Below, one piece after another: positions 18,270 through 27,868 of a stretch of 64,000 nucleotides of DNA. The stretch covers positions 682,001 through 746,000 of the forward strand of contig NZ_JAOVZV010000001.1 of the NCBI RefSeq assembly GCF_026460945.1, given 5' to 3'. The notes under the pieces were generated by a model. It worked only from the letters and a program-made list of their open reading frames with translations. It searched no databases and was not told where the DNA came from. The DNA is from Chryseobacterium luquanense. Lineage in GTDB: Bacteria; Bacteroidota; Bacteroidia; Flavobacteriales; Weeksellaceae. A program made the translations under genes and the position numbers. Numbering within the stretch: the first letter of the stretch is position 1; every line of letters starts with the position of its first letter.

Positions 18270-19046
18270 TTAAAATTTAATTACAGATTTCATTTTTTCA
18301 TTTTCTTCCATTACCAATTCGTCATCAACAAGGATTTTCCCTGAATGCTCATCAATAATAATTTTCTTTCTCTGAGCAATCTCCATTTGCTTTTGTGGTG
18401 GAATTGTGAAGAATGATCCTTTTGGAGCACCTCTTTCAAGACCTACAACCGCTAAACCTGTAGAAGAACTTGTTCTGATTCTGTTGTAAGAAGCCAATAA
18501 TCTTGCATCAATTTTAGAAGCAAATTCCTTAGATTTTTCGATTAAATATTCTTCTTCTTTTTGAGTTTCAGAAATTAAACCTTCCAATTCTTCTTTTTTG
18601 AATTTAAGGTGATTCTTCAAATCGTCGATTTTTGTAGTCAATTCATTCAAAGTTTCTTCTTTGTGAGAGATTTTAGCTCCAAATTCTTTGATTCTTTTTT
18701 CAGAAAGTTGAATTTCAAGTTCCTGATATTCCATCTCTTTTCCTAAAGCTTCAAATTCTTTATTGTTTCTTACGCTATCTTGCTGAGATTTGTATTTTTC
18801 GATCAATGTTTTTGCGTGGTTGATCACCTCGTTTTTTGTATTGATCTGGTCGTTCTGCTCTTTAATATCTGCATGAAATTTTTCAGCTCTTGTTTCAAGA
18901 CCTTCAATCTCGATTTCAAGATCTTCAACTTCGATTGGCAATTCTCCTCTTGTGTTACGGATCTCGTCTAGTCTTGAATCTATGATCTGTAAATCATATA
19001 AAGCTCTTAATTTTTCTTCAACTGAAATTTCGGTTATATTCGCCAT
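18270..19046 (-). CDS. Zinc-ribbon family coiled-coil protein (PF02591/DUF164) lacking its zinc ligands
   Basis: A 258-residue protein. Residues about 30-180 are a continuous charged coiled coil (EIEGLETRAEKFHADIKEQ, KIDDLKNHLKFKKEELEGL). The C-terminal domain keeps the family frame FFTIPPQKQMEIAQRKKI and IIDEHSGKILVDDEL. In the family this domain carries two CxxC knuckles; here the positions read PKGS and DEHS, so all four cysteines are gone. It starts 2 bases upstream-side of the Nif3 stop, and this pairing with Nif3 is conserved in many bacteria. The molecular role is not established. Confidence 0.85.
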   Translation of the reverse strand: MANITEISVEEKLRALYDLQIIDSRLDEIRNTRGELPIEVEDLEIEIEGLETRAEKFHADIKEQNDQINTKNEVINHAKTLIEKYKSQQDSVRNNKEFEALGKEMEYQELEIQLSEKRIKEFGAKISHKEETLNELTTKIDDLKNHLKFKKEELEGLISETQKEEEYLIEKSKEFASKIDARLLASYNRIRTSSSTGLAVVGLERGAPKGSFFTIPPQKQMEIAQRKKIIIDEHSGKILVDDELVMEENEKMKSVIKF

Positions 19047-19048
19047 AT

Positions 19049-20146
19049 CTAAAGGAAATAATTTACTGGGTTTGTTTTTTCACTAGATTTTAAGATTGCA
19101 AATGTACTAATTTTTTGCGACAAAATTTCAAATAATTGTTGAGCAACCCATTGTTCTGATTCATAATGACCTACATCACAAATCAACATTTTAGATTCTG
19201 CCAGAAAATAATCGTGATATTTGAGATCTCCGGTGATATAAGCGTCACATTTTTTAGCCAAAGCAGATTTGATTCCGCTTGCTCCAGAACCTCCCAAAAC
19301 TCCTACTCTTTTTATTTTTTTATTGGTGAAATCTGAATGTTTAATAATTTCGATATTAAATTTATCTTTAATAAATCTCAAAAAATATTTTTCATCCATT
19401 TCTTCGTCAAATTCACCATACATTCCCAAACCTGAATATTGATTTTCATTGTCTAATGAATAAATCTGATGTGCAACTTCTTCATAAGGATGCGCTTCTT
19501 TCATCGCATCAATAATCTGATTTTGTTTAAATGATTCAAAAATTACAGAAATCATGCTTTCTCCGGCATTTTCTCTCACATTCTGTTGACCCGAAAAAGG
19601 ATTTGAGCCTTCAACCGGTCTGAAAGTTCCATTTCCTTCGATTTTAAAACTGCATTCATCATAAAAACCAATATTTCCAGCTCCAGCTGAGAAAAGTGCT
19701 TCTTTTAGCTGTTCAGAATATTCGTTCGGAACATAAACTGTAAGTTGTTTCAGATTATTTTTTTTGGGCTGAAGTATTTTTTGATTTTTTAAACCCAATT
19801 GATTACAAATTCCAGCATTGACACCAAAATAATCATTATCAAAAGCAGTGTGAATGGCATAAATCGCCACTTTATTTTCGATAGCTTTTAAAACCGCTCT
19901 TTCAACATAATTTTTCCCGGTAAGAGATTTTAAACCTGAAAAAATAATCGGATGAAAACAAACTACCAGATTACAGTTTCGAGTAATCGCTTCGTCGATA
20001 ACATTTTCTAAAGCATCATGACAAAACAAAACTCCGCTTACGTTACGATCTTGAACTCCACACAAAAGTCCGACGTTATCAAAATCTTCAGCTTGAGGCA
20101 TCGCAATTTGCCCTTCTATGATAGAAATTACTTCTTTTATTGTCAT
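19049..20146 (-). CDS. Nif3-like dinuclear metal center protein
   Basis: A 365-residue Nif3/YbgI/YqfO family protein (GTP cyclohydrolase 1 type 2/Nif3). Metal-binding segments are visible: VVCFHPIIFSGLKSLTG, YAIHTAFDNDYFGVN, the family's GVLGGSGAS loop, the ITGDLKYHDY histidine/aspartate motif, and CDVGHYESEQWV. The YqfO/CutA-like insert lies between them (residues about 140-240), as in the long form. The start is ATG 20146 (MTIKEVISIIEG); a longer reading to 20269 would run into the divergent channel gene and lacks family similarity. It forms an operon with the zinc-ribbon-like gene after it. Biochemical role unsettled. Confidence 0.9.
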   Translation of the reverse strand: MTIKEVISIIEGQIAMPQAEDFDNVGLLCGVQDRNVSGVLFCHDALENVIDEAITRNCNLVVCFHPIIFSGLKSLTGKNYVERAVLKAIENKVAIYAIHTAFDNDYFGVNAGICNQLGLKNQKILQPKKNNLKQLTVYVPNEYSEQLKEALFSAGAGNIGFYDECSFKIEGNGTFRPVEGSNPFSGQQNVRENAGESMISVIFESFKQNQIIDAMKEAHPYEEVAHQIYSLDNENQYSGLGMYGEFDEEMDEKYFLRFIKDKFNIEIIKHSDFTNKKIKRVGVLGGSGASGIKSALAKKCDAYITGDLKYHDYFLAESKMLICDVGHYESEQWVAQQLFEILSQKISTFAILKSSEKTNPVNYFL

Positions 20147-20155
20147 TTTATTCTG

Positions 20156-20163
20156 TAAGTTTG
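20156..20163 (+). promoter_or_regulatory. -7 promoter box for ion channel gene
   Basis: TAAGTTTG fits TAnnTTTG and lies 41 bases upstream of the channel start codon, in the 58-base gap between divergent genes. Confidence 0.4.
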
Positions 20164-20204
20164 TTACGAAATTAGTTATAATTTTACTAAAAATAAAAAC
20201 ACTC

Positions 20205-21032
20205 ATGGAAAGAGAGCACAATCTTGTTCCCGGAGATAAACTCTGGAAAAGATTTTTGTACCGAATCATTTACCGCTCCGACACCAAACTCGGAAAACTG
20301 TTTGACGTTATCCTTTTATCGCTCATTTTGGTAAGTACTTTTATCATTATGATGGAGAGTGTGCCGAAACTCGATAAAAAATTTCATGTTTATTTTATTG
20401 TTTCCGAATGGGTTATTTCAGTTTTTTTCACAGCGGAATATTGGTCTAGAATTGCGGTTTTAAAAAACAAAAAGCACTACATCTTTAGTTTTTTCGGAAT
20501 TATTGATTTTCTTTCATTAGTTCCTTTTTATCTGAGCTTCTTTTTTCCTGTTACTAAATATTTTCTGATTTTCAGAATGTTGAGAATGCTGAGAGTTTTC
20601 AGGGTTTTCAACCTTTTAGACTTTATGAATGACGGAACTGTAATTGTGAGAGCTTTAAAGAACAGTTCAAGAAAGATTTATATTTTCCTTTTATTTTTAA
20701 TAATTTTCTCTGTTATCGTTGGCTCATTAATGTTTATGGTAGAAGGCGGAAGACCTGGCTTTGAAACGATTCCACAGTCTATTTATTGGGCAGTTGTAAC
20801 AGTTACAACTGTAGGATATGGAGATGTTTCGCCAATAACTCCAATGGGAAAATTTTTTGCGGTTATTTTAATGTTGGCTGGTTATTCTATTATTGCTGTT
20901 CCTACCGGAATTGTGACTGCCGAAATGAGAAACAAAAGACAGAATCTAGAATTAATCTGTGATCGTTGTGGAAATGAAGATATTGACGATGATGCACGGT
21001 ATTGTAAACAGTGTGGCAAGAAATTGGCTTAG
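20205..21032 (+). CDS. Voltage-gated potassium channel-type ion transporter with C-terminal zinc ribbon
   Basis: A 275-residue inner-membrane protein with six helices. A positively charged S4-like segment FRMLRMLRVFRVF lies at residues 123-135, and the potassium selectivity filter TTVGYGD at 201-207 sits between the last two helices. The C-terminal 24 residues form a four-cysteine zinc ribbon (CDRCGN at 252-257, CKQCGK at 267-272). The channel family is clear; the ribbon probably has a regulatory or assembly role, which is inference. I start at ATG 20205 (MEREHNLVPG), because the longer reading overlaps the divergent Nif3 gene. A 53-residue membrane peptide gene follows. Confidence 0.9.
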   Translation: MEREHNLVPGDKLWKRFLYRIIYRSDTKLGKLFDVILLSLILVSTFIIMMESVPKLDKKFHVYFIVSEWVISVFFTAEYWSRIAVLKNKKHYIFSFFGIIDFLSLVPFYLSFFFPVTKYFLIFRMLRMLRVFRVFNLLDFMNDGTVIVRALKNSSRKIYIFLLFLIIFSVIVGSLMFMVEGGRPGFETIPQSIYWAVVTVTTVGYGDVSPITPMGKFFAVILMLAGYSIIAVPTGIVTAEMRNKRQNLELICDRCGNEDIDDDARYCKQCGKKLA

Positions 21033-21076
21033 TAAATTTTATACAAATTGATCTATTAACCAAAATCGACAAAATC

Positions 21077-21238
21077 ATGGAACCACAAAAGAAAAACAGA
21101 CCCAATAGCTTAGTATTGATATTATTTGGGTTGGTGATATTAATGATTATTATTTATTTTATTCTCGTCATGTTCTTCCCTACAGTTTTTGATCTCATGA
21201 ATACAGGAGAAATAAAACCAGTACCAATAGATAAATAA
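21077..21238 (+). CDS. Small single-pass membrane protein
   Basis: A 53-residue protein starting at ATG 21077: a short basic lead (MEPQKKNRPN), one long hydrophobic helix (LVLILFGLVILMIIIYFILV), and a polar tail with NTGEIKPVPIDK. It lies 44 bases behind the channel gene and just before a terminator, so it is probably co-transcribed. Family not recognised; it could be an accessory subunit, which is a guess. Confidence 0.6.
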   Translation: MEPQKKNRPNSLVLILFGLVILMIIIYFILVMFFPTVFDLMNTGEIKPVPIDK

Positions 21239-21258
21239 AATTCTTTGTACGTAAAAAT

Positions 21259-21288
21259 AAGACTTTCCAAAAATGGGGAGTCTTTTTT
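21259..21288 (+). terminator. Rho-independent terminator
   Basis: aagactttcc / ggggagtctt stem (two G-T wobbles) followed by a T run, 20 bases after the small membrane gene. Confidence 0.8.
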
Positions 21289-21315
21289 GTTGAAAATATT
21301 TTCATTAAAATTTAA

Positions 21316-21350
21316 ATAAAAAAAAGAGACTGATCAATTGATCAGTCTCT
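21316..21350 (-). terminator. Rho-independent terminator
   Basis: Perfect 26-bp palindrome at 21325-21350 (agagactgatcaa / ttgatcagtctct) with an A8 run on its left, giving a T run on the minus strand. It serves the gene that ends at 21373. Confidence 0.88.
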
Positions 21351-21372
21351 TAAAAAAGAAATTTAAAATAAA

Positions 21373-23673
21373 TTATTTTTTAATTGCTTTGATAGTTTGC
21401 TTAGAACCGTCCTTCATATTAAGAACAACTAAATACATTCCTGAATTTAATTCTCTTAATTGAAGTGCAGTTTCTGGCTTATCAAAAGTTTTAATCAATT
21501 TACCCGAAACATCCATCACGTAGATAGATTTCACATTTGAAACATCTGAAATATTCAAGACATCAACAAATGGATTTGGATAAGCTTTGATATCATTCTT
21601 AGTTTTAACGGCTTCTGAAGTTGCTAAACTAGCATCATAAGCTGCAATTTGGAAAGTACCATTATTTGACTGACTATAATTCCAGACACCAATTAATAAA
21701 GTCGAACCTGGAATCTGACCTGTTAATGATAATAGTGAGAAATTACCATCGGTAGAACTATCATCATCACAACCAACAGAAACCAAAGATCCACAAGCAC
21801 CAGAATAAACCCCTAAAACAGTATCAGTTACAGGAGAACCAGTAACTCCTCTTGTTTCAATAGAAATATTTCCACTTGCAGGAACAACTACTGAATACCA
21901 AGTATCTGCATATCTTGTTGTTTGACAAGCAGTCGTTGCAGTTGCATCAGTTGTCATTGTAGCACCGATTGTAGTTCCGGTAGCTGCATTTTGAGCAAAA
22001 TTTCCACCTGGTGTAAGTGCTATTGCGCCAGAACAATTATCATTTGCCGGTGGCAAAGCTAATGTTGTAAATGTAGCTATTGACGTCCAAACAGATTGGC
22101 TAGATCCACAATTAGCTCTTACCCATACGTAGTAAGTTGTTGCCGGAGCTAGAGGAGTTAAAGGAGTACTTGTTGTAGTAACACTTAGCGTAGGTGTTGT
22201 TGTAGCTGTAGGTACAGTATTAGTTGTACTGTAATAAACTTGATAACCACTTGCTGGAGCTGGTGCAGGAGCAGTCCAAGCTACGGAAGCACTATTAGTA
22301 GTAATATTTGAAATAACAACTGCTGTTGGCTCGGTACATAGAGGTGTAACATCTATATTGATATCATCCACATACAATTGGTTCATATCAAGTGCAGAAT
22401 AAGCTTGAAAACCGAAATAATAAACACCAGTAACTGTTGGAGTAAAATCTTTAAAATCATAAGTAGCAACTCCATTTGTAATAATATTCGGATAATCTGC
22501 CAATGTATTTGTCATTGCTGCACTTGCTGCAGAAGTACCATAAGCAACTTTCATTTTTTCTGCATATTGCGTCGTTCCGGTTGCATTAGCATATTTATAT
22601 TTGATTCTATAACTTGTTCCAGCAGTAAGATTAACGCCTTGAGTAAAGAACCATGTGTTGGCCGGATTAGTACTATTATAAGAATAATTAAGAACGTTGC
22701 CCGTAAAGCCTGCTGGAGCAACTCCTGTTTTCCATGCATTTCCTGTTCCATTGTTGACAACTAATGTACAATTAGGCAATGCAGGAGTTGTAACATTTTC
22801 AAAATCTAAAGTATAAGAAACATTTGTGGAAGTACAAGGTGTTGTAAAAGTATACATGTTTGACCATAAACTTTTATCTGTTGTAGTACAGTTTGATCTT
22901 ACCCATACATAATATTGTGTATTAGCAGCAAGTGCAGACAATGCTCTTGTAGTTCCAGTAATACCTGTATAAGTTGGAGGAGTTGTTGATGTAGGAGGAG
23001 TTGCACTAGTACTATAGTAAAGCTCATATCCACTCGCTGGAACTGTTGTAGGGGCTGTCCAAGAAATATCTGCTGTAGCTGTTGTTACGTTTGCTCCTGT
23101 TACTGCACTGGGTAATAAACAAGTAGGTGCAGCACCTTGAGAAATTGCTACATTATCAAAATAATAATAATTATCTGCCGAAGAATTCGATGTTACATTG
23201 AACCTGACATACAAACTTCCTGCTCCGGGATTAAAAGTAATTGTTTTTGTTGAGCAAGTATTAGCAACAACATGATTAGTAGCATCTATAGTATATGCAG
23301 TTATCCAAGGGCCAGTTGCAGCAGAAGCATATTCTACTTTTATCATTCCTATAGTACCAATTGCAGCTCCAGTAGTACTGGCAAAATAATCAGTAATTTT
23401 ATAATCAAACGCCATTGTAATTAAACCTTGATTATTTCCTGTCAAACCGGGAGAAGTAAATTGGCCCGATGTTCCGTAATACTGTTCACTACGAATAGTT
23501 CCTCCAGCGGTGCCACAAATTTGCGAAGCTGTTGCATTTCGTGAAAACGATCCTCCTTCAGATGCGGAAGTCCAGCTATTTAACCCTGTGGCAGTCCAGT
23601 CTTGTGTATAAGAGACTTGAGCCATGAGTAAAGTGCCAAGAAATAATTGACACATTAATAAAACTTTTTTCAT
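21373..23673 (-). CDS. Secreted fibronectin type III protein with T9SS type A sorting domain
   Basis: A 766-residue secreted or surface protein. Signal peptide 1-19 (ending LLMAQ). Next are jelly-roll, MAM-like modules (YYFDNVAISQG; later YTLDFENVTTPALPNC and QLYVDDINIDV) alternating with two fibronectin type III domains (SGYELYYSTSATPP...YYVWVRSNC and SGYQVYYSTTNTVP...YYVWVRANC). Then a module starting PPANDNCSGAIALTPG, and the T9SS type A domain (AYPNPFVDVLNISDV to the C-terminal KK). The last 230 residues are nearly the same as those of the neighbour ending at 23992. Likely an adhesin-like or matrix protein; no catalytic motif seen. Confidence 0.9.
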   Translation of the reverse strand: MKKVLLMCQLFLGTLLMAQVSYTQDWTATGLNSWTSASEGGSFSRNATASQICGTAGGTIRSEQYYGTSGQFTSPGLTGNNQGLITMAFDYKITDYFASTTGAAIGTIGMIKVEYASAATGPWITAYTIDATNHVVANTCSTKTITFNPGAGSLYVRFNVTSNSSADNYYYFDNVAISQGAAPTCLLPSAVTGANVTTATADISWTAPTTVPASGYELYYSTSATPPTSTTPPTYTGITGTTRALSALAANTQYYVWVRSNCTTTDKSLWSNMYTFTTPCTSTNVSYTLDFENVTTPALPNCTLVVNNGTGNAWKTGVAPAGFTGNVLNYSYNSTNPANTWFFTQGVNLTAGTSYRIKYKYANATGTTQYAEKMKVAYGTSAASAAMTNTLADYPNIITNGVATYDFKDFTPTVTGVYYFGFQAYSALDMNQLYVDDINIDVTPLCTEPTAVVISNITTNSASVAWTAPAPAPASGYQVYYSTTNTVPTATTTPTLSVTTTSTPLTPLAPATTYYVWVRANCGSSQSVWTSIATFTTLALPPANDNCSGAIALTPGGNFAQNAATGTTIGATMTTDATATTACQTTRYADTWYSVVVPASGNISIETRGVTGSPVTDTVLGVYSGACGSLVSVGCDDDSSTDGNFSLLSLTGQIPGSTLLIGVWNYSQSNNGTFQIAAYDASLATSEAVKTKNDIKAYPNPFVDVLNISDVSNVKSIYVMDVSGKLIKTFDKPETALQLRELNSGMYLVVLNMKDGSKQTIKAIKK

Positions 23674-23991
23674 ACTTATAAATTAAAATTAGAAAATAAA
23701 TTTAATACTTTTTAACAAAAATATAATAGTATTTTAAATAAATATTTATATAAAATTCAATAAAAACATTCAAACACAATAAAATACATAATGAATTATT
23801 GAAATTACACACTAAAAAACATGTTATAAAATGTTAAATATTTTATGATTGAAAAAATATTGATAATTATAATCGTTTATTAAGACATTTATTAATTTCA
23901 TTCTTTAAGAAAAAAAACTTCATAATAAGCTTAGTATATCAAAAAAAATAGCGACCAAATGGTCGCTATCTTATAAATCAAATTTTAAAGA
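23674..23991. other. AT-rich intergenic region
   Basis: 318 bases between two T9SS genes on the same strand. It holds the terminator of the upstream gene at its left-hand side and presumably the promoter of the gene starting at 23673. No small gene or other structure was seen. Confidence 0.5.
23940..23970 (-). terminator. Rho-independent terminator
   Basis: atagcgacc / ggtcgctat stem with an AAAT loop and an A9 run on its left (T run on the minus strand), 22 bases after the stop at 23992. Confidence 0.9.
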
Positions 23992-26900
23992 TTATTTCTT
24001 AATTACTTTAATAGTTTGCTTAGAACCATCTTTCATATTAAGAACAACCAAATACATCCCTGAATTTAATTCTCTCAATTGAAGTGTAGATTCTGGCTTA
24101 TCGAAAGTTTTAACCAATTTACCAGAGATATCCATTACAAAGATAGATTTCACATTCGAAACATCTGAAATATTCAAGACATCGACAAATGGGTTTGGAT
24201 AAGCTTTAATATTACTTTTAACTTTAACTGTTTCTGTAGTTGATAAACTAGCGTCGTAAGCTGAAATTTGGAAAGTTCCATCAACTCCAACACCTGAAGA
24301 ATATCTCCAAACACTAAAGTACAATACAGCACCAGGTGTTTGTCCTGTTAGCGATATTTTTGAGAAGTTATTAGTACCAGCACTAACGTCATCGTTACAA
24401 TCAACATTAACTAAAGCACCACATGTTCCAGAATGTGCAGATAATATAGAATCAATAAATCCTGATCCTGAAGCAGAAGCAGTTTCTACAGTTATACTTC
24501 CTGAAGCAGGAACAACCACAGAATACCAAACATTATTAGTTCTACTTGTTTGACACGTTGTACTACCATCTGTTGTAGCCCCAACATTTGTAGTAGTAAT
24601 TACATTCTGAGCGAAATTAGCACCAGGAACCAAAGCAATAGCTCCAGAGCACGCATCATTAGCAGGTGGTGCAGGTGGTGTTCCAACGCAAATATTGAAA
24701 CTAGCAACAGTTGTTGCCGTTGCTGTGAAGGTCCATACTCTTATTTTATACTCTTGACCAACAGTTAATCCAGTTAAGTTCATTGTGTTAGGATCACTAC
24801 ACATAACCTGCACTAAACTTCCACAAGCTCCACTGTAAGCAGCCATTGCCATATCAGTTGAACCAGATACATTTGAAAGAACAACAGTATGTGCTGCACT
24901 AGTTGCAGTAAATTTAAACCAAACATCATCATTTGTACCAGTTGCTCCACAAGTTGGTGCTGTTTCTGTAGATGCTGTTGCACTTTGTGTATTTCCAGCA
25001 GTTGTAACACCACACGATAAATCAGGATTTACTGTCAAAGTTATTGCAGCAGAACAGTCATCATTTACAGGAGGTGCAGGAAGTGTTCCTACACAAATAC
25101 TAAATGTTGCTACAGTTGTTGCCGTTGCTGTGAACGTCCATACTCTTATTTTATACTCTTGACCAACAGTTAATCCTGTTAAATCCATTGTATTTGGATC
25201 ACTACATGCAACTTGCACTAAACTTCCGCAAGCACCACTGTAAGCAGCCATTGCCATATCTGTTGATCCGGATACATTAGATAGTGTAATTCTGTGTGCA
25301 ACATTTGTTGCTGTAAATTTATACCAAACATCATCATTTGTACCAGTTGCTCCACATGTTGGCGCTGTTTCTGTAGATGCTGTTGCACTTTGTGTATTTC
25401 CAGCTGTTGAAACACCACATAAATAATCAGGATTTACAGTTAATGTTACAGCACCTGAACAATTATCATTTGCCGGTGGTGGTGGTGGAGTTCCAACACA
25501 AATGCTAAATGTAGCCGTAGTTGTAATTGTAGCGGTATATGTCCAAACTCTAACAAAATAACTATTTCCAGGAGTTAAACCCGTCACATCCATTGTATCA
25601 GGATCACTACACATAACTTGAACAAGACTTCCACAAGCACCGCTATATATAGCCATTGCCATATCAGTTGATGCGGAAACATTTGTAAGCGATATTCTGT
25701 GCAATGCATTAGTTGCAGTAAATTTATACCATACATCATCATTAACTCCAGTTGCTCCACAAGTTGGTGCAGTTTCTGTACTTTGTGTAGCACTTACTGT
25801 TGTTCCTGTAGTGGTTGCACCACATAGATAATCAGGATTTACAGTTAATGTTACAGCACCTGAACAATTATCATTCACTGGTGGTGGTGGCGGAGTTCCA
25901 ACACAAATATTAAAGCTATTATTTGCTCCCGCACCAGCATAATTATATACTCTTACATAATACTTTTGTCCTATAGTCAAACCAGTTACATTACTAGAAT
26001 CCGGATCGCTACAAAGTACACTAGTCATAGCACCACATGCTCCGCTCAGTACATTAAAATACATATCTATAGAAGTACTTGTTCCTGTAGCTACAACATT
26101 AGTCAAACTAATATTATGCACTGTAGAGGTTGCTATAAATGAAAACCAAACATCATCATCAGGATTCCCAGAACAAGGAGTTGCTGCCATAGACAGAGTA
26201 GCTCCTAAAGTATTCCCTGGAGTTTTAACACCACACAACAAGTCAGGATTAACAGTTAGTGCAATAGCACCAGAACAGTTATCATTTGCAGGAGGAGGAG
26301 TTACTCCAGTTGTAAAGCTTCTTTCTGTACATCCTGTAGAAACACTTGCTCCTTGATAAGCTGTAATCAAATAGAAATACTGAGTACTTGGATTCAAAGC
26401 AGTAGCAAATGTATAAGATGTAACGTTACCCAAATCAACATTTGAAAGAATATTACCCGCACCAGCAGAAGTACCGACTCTTATTCTATAACCTGATACA
26501 CCTGAAATAGCAGTCCATGTAATGGTAGGCATATGAGAAACCCCTGTAGCCGCTGCTGCCGGAGTACCAATTGAAGGACAAGGTATTGCTAAAGTTGTAA
26601 AAGATCTCTCAGAACAACCAACCGCAGATCCAATTGCATTAACAGGAATCACCGTGTAGTAATATTGAGTTGAGAAATTTAAAGGAGTAGCAGCAGGAAT
26701 AGTATATGTTGTAACATTTCCAACATCTACACCATTCATTACATCAGTACCTCCTGGGGTTGTACCTATATTTATTTTATAACTATTAGTTATAGGATTT
26801 GGAGCCCAAGTAATTGTAGGAGTTACAGAAACACCGGTTGCAGCAGCAGCAGGCGCAGAAACTGTAGTACATCCAGGAACCGTTGTAGGAGGCGGAACCG

Positions 26901-27543
26901 TTGCATTAAATGCAATATGCGGTCTTCTATAATCTGAAGAAGTAAGAGTAGCACCAAATGTACCTGTTGTTGTAACATATTTGGTTGTATTACTATTAGA
27001 AGTATTTATACAAGGTCCTGTATATTCATACTCCCAATCGATAGTTGTAGCTTGAGCAGTTGTCTGTACATATTCTGTAAAGACAGCAAGATTGCTCCCG
27101 GCTGTATAAACAAAGTTGGTAGAATGAGCAAACTCTTTGAAACCAGCAGTACTTCCAATTGCAGTTTGAGGATTTGAGTCATACACCAAAGTAGCTCCAG
27201 TGATTGCAGTTGCCCAATCTAAAGCAGCAGAACCAAAATCTGTAGCTGTCGTATTTTTTAGATAAATTTTAAAAGTAGCACCATTATTCATACTTCCAGA
27301 CGAAGCAAGTCTTTTTAAGTAAGTTGAAGTAATTGTACCATCTGCAATTCCAACCAATTGTGAACTTGCAATAATAAAAGCTCCACGACTTTTAGAATTA
27401 GCCGTTGCATTACTGTTTAGTGTTCCGTAACCATTCGTGGCTACGGTTCCACTACATACGGGGACCGTATAAGTTTGTCCCCAATACAATTGACAAGCAA
27501 ACACGCTCATCAAAAGCAGAAACAAAAAATTTAGTTTTTTCAT
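23992..27543 (-). CDS. Large secreted repeat protein with T9SS type A sorting domain
   Basis: A 1183-residue secreted protein. After the signal peptide (1-22) comes a unique N-terminal module to about residue 210, then two fibronectin-like modules (TVSAPAAAATGVSVTPTITW and GTPAAAATGVSHMPTITW). Five repeats of about 135 residues follow, each opening with P-P-x-N-D-(N/D/A)-C-S-(G/A)-A and containing DDVW(Y/F)(K/S)F, YSGACG and CSDP. The fifth is divergent and matches the last module of the neighbour ending at 21373. The C-terminal T9SS type A domain (AYPNPFVDVLNISDV) is almost the same as that neighbour's. Cys and Asp/Asn spacing suggests calcium- or disulphide-stabilised beta sandwiches; binding target unknown. 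Confidence 0.9.
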   Translation of the reverse strand: MKKLNFLFLLLMSVFACQLYWGQTYTVPVCSGTVATNGYGTLNSNATANSKSRGAFIIASSQLVGIADGTITSTYLKRLASSGSMNNGATFKIYLKNTTATDFGSAALDWATAITGATLVYDSNPQTAIGSTAGFKEFAHSTNFVYTAGSNLAVFTEYVQTTAQATTIDWEYEYTGPCINTSNSNTTKYVTTTGTFGATLTSSDYRRPHIAFNATVPPPTTVPGCTTVSAPAAAATGVSVTPTITWAPNPITNSYKINIGTTPGGTDVMNGVDVGNVTTYTIPAATPLNFSTQYYYTVIPVNAIGSAVGCSERSFTTLAIPCPSIGTPAAAATGVSHMPTITWTAISGVSGYRIRVGTSAGAGNILSNVDLGNVTSYTFATALNPSTQYFYLITAYQGASVSTGCTERSFTTGVTPPPANDNCSGAIALTVNPDLLCGVKTPGNTLGATLSMAATPCSGNPDDDVWFSFIATSTVHNISLTNVVATGTSTSIDMYFNVLSGACGAMTSVLCSDPDSSNVTGLTIGQKYYVRVYNYAGAGANNSFNICVGTPPPPPVNDNCSGAVTLTVNPDYLCGATTTGTTVSATQSTETAPTCGATGVNDDVWYKFTATNALHRISLTNVSASTDMAMAIYSGACGSLVQVMCSDPDTMDVTGLTPGNSYFVRVWTYTATITTTATFSICVGTPPPPPANDNCSGAVTLTVNPDYLCGVSTAGNTQSATASTETAPTCGATGTNDDVWYKFTATNVAHRITLSNVSGSTDMAMAAYSGACGSLVQVACSDPNTMDLTGLTVGQEYKIRVWTFTATATTVATFSICVGTLPAPPVNDDCSAAITLTVNPDLSCGVTTAGNTQSATASTETAPTCGATGTNDDVWFKFTATSAAHTVVLSNVSGSTDMAMAAYSGACGSLVQVMCSDPNTMNLTGLTVGQEYKIRVWTFTATATTVASFNICVGTPPAPPANDACSGAIALVPGANFAQNVITTTNVGATTDGSTTCQTSRTNNVWYSVVVPASGSITVETASASGSGFIDSILSAHSGTCGALVNVDCNDDVSAGTNNFSKISLTGQTPGAVLYFSVWRYSSGVGVDGTFQISAYDASLSTTETVKVKSNIKAYPNPFVDVLNISDVSNVKSIFVMDISGKLVKTFDKPESTLQLRELNSGMYLVVLNMKDGSKQTIKVIKK
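24647..26290. repeat. 405-bp tandem coding repeat
   Basis: Repeat units start near 26280, 25867, 25462, 25057 and 24652, so the period is 405 bp (135 codons) for the inner units. Units at about 25057 and 25462 are near-identical at DNA level: the same segment (gatgctgttgcactttgtgt) occurs at 24971 and 25376. The outer units are more diverged. Confidence 0.85.
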
Positions 27544-27868
27544 ACTCAGTTAAATTAAAATTAGAGGGCTAAATTAATAAATATTAACAATCAAATTCAA
27601 AAAAATTGTTAATATTTTGAAAACATACCAACAATGAAGTTAAAATAATGACATATTATTAAACAAACATTTAATTATTTTTAAACCCGACAACAATTAA
27701 ATACAATCAAATATCAATATATCAATCAATTACATAATATAAATTATTTCTATTTAACAATAAATTTTAACCCTATAATTTAAACTATTGCCAAAATTCA
27801 AAGAGTAAAAAATCGCAACCAATAATATGGATTGCGATTTTGTACTTTTTCAAGATATTTAAAGAAAA
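27544..27868. other. AT-rich intergenic region
   Basis: 325 bases between dnaE and the large repeat-protein gene. It contains the dnaE terminator (27808-27845) and the promoter region of the gene starting at 27543. Nothing else is recognisable. Confidence 0.5.
27808..27845 (-). terminator. Rho-independent terminator of dnaE
   Basis: aaaatcgcaacc / gg-a-ttgcgatttt stem with one bulged base, T run on the minus strand, 24 bases past the dnaE stop. Confidence 0.8.
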
